From NCBI GenBank assembly GCA_902798425.1, contig CADBWR010000007.1, forward strand, positions 17,190 to 81,189: a DNA stretch of 64,000 nt, read 5' to 3'. A model generated the notes under the pieces. The model searched no databases and was not told where the DNA came from. It saw only the letters and a program-made list of their open reading frames with translations. This stretch comes from an uncultured Bacteroidales bacterium (GTDB taxonomy: Bacteria; Bacteroidota; Bacteroidia; Bacteroidales; Bacteroidaceae). Made by a program: the position numbers and the translations under genes. Each line of letters starts with the position of its first letter. The first letter of the stretch is position 1. Shown here one piece after another: positions 63,156 through 64,000 of this stretch.

Positions 63156-63183
63156 AACTTCACAACGTTTTGATTTCTGACTG

Positions 63184-63214
63184 CAAAATTAAGAATTATA
63201 TTTGAATAATCAAA
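63184..63214 (-). promoter_or_regulatory. Promoter of the toxin-antitoxin operon
   Basis: On the minus strand TTTG (63211-63214), 19 nt, TAATTTTG (63184-63191): an exact consensus match. Confidence 0.75.
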
Positions 63215-63221
63215 GAAAAGA

Positions 63222-63311
63222 ATGAAAGAAATAAAGTATCAGCAAAAATATGTGCGCCAGTTGGTGGATATGACCATCGACCTGCTGAGACTGCCGAGAG
63301 CCTCAACGTAG
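63222..63311 (+). pseudogene. Remnant resembling the N-terminus of a type III restriction/DEAD helicase gene
   Basis: ATG opens a 29-codon frame, MKEIKYQQKYVRQLVDMTID then LLRLPRAST and a stop. The first 20 residues look like the start of Res-subunit helicases, which would continue into a Walker A motif; here the frame ends at once. A second short stretch in another frame (about 63285-63350) reads TAESLNVAIATTTTCAEF. Probably a decayed gene end; assignment is from memory of the family start and is tentative. Confidence 0.4.
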
Positions 63312-63383
63312 CTATCGCCACCACCACCACCTGCGCCGAGTTCCGCCGTCGGTAACTGAATTTCTCTTCTTTTTATTTACGTT

Positions 63384-63431
63384 AAAAAGAAAAAGCCCCC
63401 ATCCTTATTATATATAGGATGAGGTTTTTTT
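63384..63431. terminator. Bidirectional terminator beside the smalltalk gene
   Basis: An imperfect stem of CCCATCCT with AGGATGAGG (one mismatch) flanked by A-rich sequence on one side and seven T residues on the other, so it works on both strands. Confidence 0.75.
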
Positions 63432-63436
63432 AACGT

Positions 63437-63544
63437 TTAAAGCGGACCGTGGCCCATACATGACGTGGTCGTCAGTGCGGTGGCTGCCGCCGTGATGGCT
63501 GCTACTATAACCTTCAACAGCACATCCCAAAATTCCTGAACCAC
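63437..63544 (-). CDS. Smalltalk micro-protein
   Basis: A 35-codon gene. Read on the minus strand from GTG at 63544 it gives VVQEFWDVLLKVIVAAITAA then ATALTTTSCMGHGPL and a stop. The single hydrophobic helix followed by TTTSC is the hallmark of the Bacteroidales smalltalk protein, which typically lies beside an HU-like gene (present here at 63790) and an N-acetylmuramoyl-alanine amidase (not seen). Neither start is ATG: a second in-frame GTG is at 63553. The 5' end runs into the repeat region, which may have replaced the native start. Function unknown. Confidence 0.65.
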   Translation of the reverse strand: MVQEFWDVLLKVIVAAITAAATALTTTSCMGHGPL

Positions 63545-63756
63545 GAATTTCACTGTTTCTTTTGAACACGAATCTTACGAATTTCACGAATTTCCCCCTT
63601 TTCTTGTTTTGGGAAAGAAATTATCAGAAATTAATTCGTTTAATTCGTGTAATTCGTGGTCTTATATTATTAATCCGTGTCATCCGTGCAATCTGTGTTC
63701 GTATATTATTAATTCGTTTAATTAGTGGTTTTAAATACATCTGTGGTCGTTTTTAA
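63545..63756. repeat. Dispersed CGAATT-type repeat array
   Basis: The left part repeats CACGAATTTCAC/ACGAATCTTACG words; the right part carries their inverse, AATTCGTGTAATTCGTGG, and two copies of TATATTATTAATYCGT. The array separates the smalltalk and HU-like genes; no gene is seen in it. Confidence 0.65.
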
Positions 63757-63790
63757 AAGCCCCCTCCTCTTGGAGGGGGTTGGGGGAGGT
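63757..63790 (+). repeat. GC-rich REP-like hairpin at the 3' end of the HU-like gene
   Basis: AAGCCCCCTCCTCTTGGAGG then GGGTTGGGGGAGGT. Its last base is part of the HU-like stop codon. Fourth member of the family at 4513, 8216 and 24525. Confidence 0.75.
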
Positions 63791-64000
63791 TATTCCCCCT
63801 TCTTCTCCACCTTGTTCTCAGGCAGCTCTTCCAGCTGTACGTCCTGCAGGAACTGCTTGGTGCGGTTGCCGGCAGCGTCTGTGCTGCGCTCGGGGCTGAA
63901 CACCACGTGGACACCATCGATGTTCTCGCCCACGCTGAACTCCTTGGCATTGGCTGCGCCGTGGCACTCCAGTCCGATCTTGAACGAGCCGAAGCCGTCC
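63790..64000 (-). CDS. HU-family DNA-binding protein, C-terminal part (cut by window edge)
   Basis: About 69 residues of the C-terminus are visible, reading DGFGSFKIGLECHGAANAKE, then FSVGENIDGVHVVFSPER and a charged tail ending VEKKGE. GDGFG.F..GL....A....F.....I.GV.V.F.PE is the pattern of the Bacteroidetes HU-like (HU-HIG) proteins that typically accompany smalltalk genes. The N-terminal part lies beyond the window. It is the only good frame here; a longer frame in another phase is a shadow. Confidence 0.8.
   Translation of the reverse strand, partial: DGFGSFKIGLECHGAANAKEFSVGENIDGVHVVFSPERSTDAAGNRTKQFLQDVQLEELPENKVEKKGE

Noticed and set aside
62566-63180. A 204-codon plus-strand frame over the toxin-antitoxin pair
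   Set aside because: It is antisense to two overlapping genes with strong YoeB and antitoxin patterns; its own residues show no fold.
63222-63350. An intact small gene instead of a remnant
   Set aside because: The frame resembles only the first 20 residues of a large helicase family and stops before any catalytic motif.
63753-63950. A 65-codon minus-strand frame at the right end
   Set aside because: It is out of phase with the HU-like reading frame, which has clear family motifs, and its residue pattern (Ser/Arg/Pro-rich) is typical of a shadow.

Overview
The window looks like chromosomal DNA of a Bacteroidales bacterium, most likely Prevotellaceae. Reasons: a SusC/SusD pair, promoters with the Bacteroidetes -7 motif TAnnTTTG, gliding-type and type IX C-terminal domains, several proteins ending in the short Prevotella-style tail (DLQG...GIYxxNGKK), DUF4491 and smalltalk proteins, a roughly balanced base composition, and little use of Shine-Dalgarno sequences. 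Family assignments come from reading the proteins; no database search was possible.

Layout. 0-28 kb is mostly housekeeping: mazG (cut by the left edge), a RelA-type (p)ppGpp synthetase with a degenerate HD domain, an ECF sigma/anti-sigma/DUF4369 operon, a small lipoprotein with pepD, an OmpH-like lipoprotein, a DbpA-like helicase, serC-serA, a DPP-IV-like S9 peptidase with an MFS transporter and a Rid-family protein, an EEP phosphoesterase with NhaC and a POT peptide transporter, a PorT-like barrel, a LysM/periplasmic-binding protein, a CHU_C protein, uvrA, a Fic-like protein and DUF4491. Peptide use is a theme (PepD, S9 peptidase, POT).

28-62.6 kb is one large polysaccharide utilisation locus in four transcription units. 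Unit A (minus, 39.6 to 28.2 kb): GH31, SusE-like, GH31, GLUG-repeat protein, GH31, SusE-like. Unit B (minus, 49.2 to 41.6 kb): SusC, SusD, SusE, GH43. Unit C (minus, 58.0 to 49.4 kb): GH125, an unassigned alpha/alpha-barrel protein, CotH, GH38. Unit D (plus, 58.3 to 62.6 kb): DUF4965/GtaA-like, GH76. A membrane-spanning SusR/DUF6377-like regulator lies between A and B. GH76, GH125 and GH38 point to alpha-mannan (yeast or fungal mannan, or high-mannose glycans); three GH31 enzymes add an alpha-glucosidic side.

The strongest new signal is regulatory. All four units carry the half-site TTATACAA exactly 35 nt upstream of the -7 element TAnnTTTG, and in three of them it is half of a dyad, TTGTATAA-N11/12-TTATACAA. 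This predicts one activator, probably the local SusR-like protein, driving the whole locus.

A second theme is repeat elements inside genes: a 72-bp inverted repeat within the helicase gene, GC-rich REP-like hairpins within uvrA and the anti-sigma gene, and a 7-bp tandem repeat within the S9 peptidase gene, all kept in frame. They resemble in concept the palindromic elements known from Rickettsia genes.

The right end (62.6-64 kb) holds a YoeB-type toxin-antitoxin pair, a short remnant resembling the start of a restriction/helicase gene, a smalltalk micro-gene, a repeat-rich spacer and the C-terminus of an HU-like protein cut by the window edge. No rRNA, tRNA, CRISPR array or intact insertion sequence was seen.
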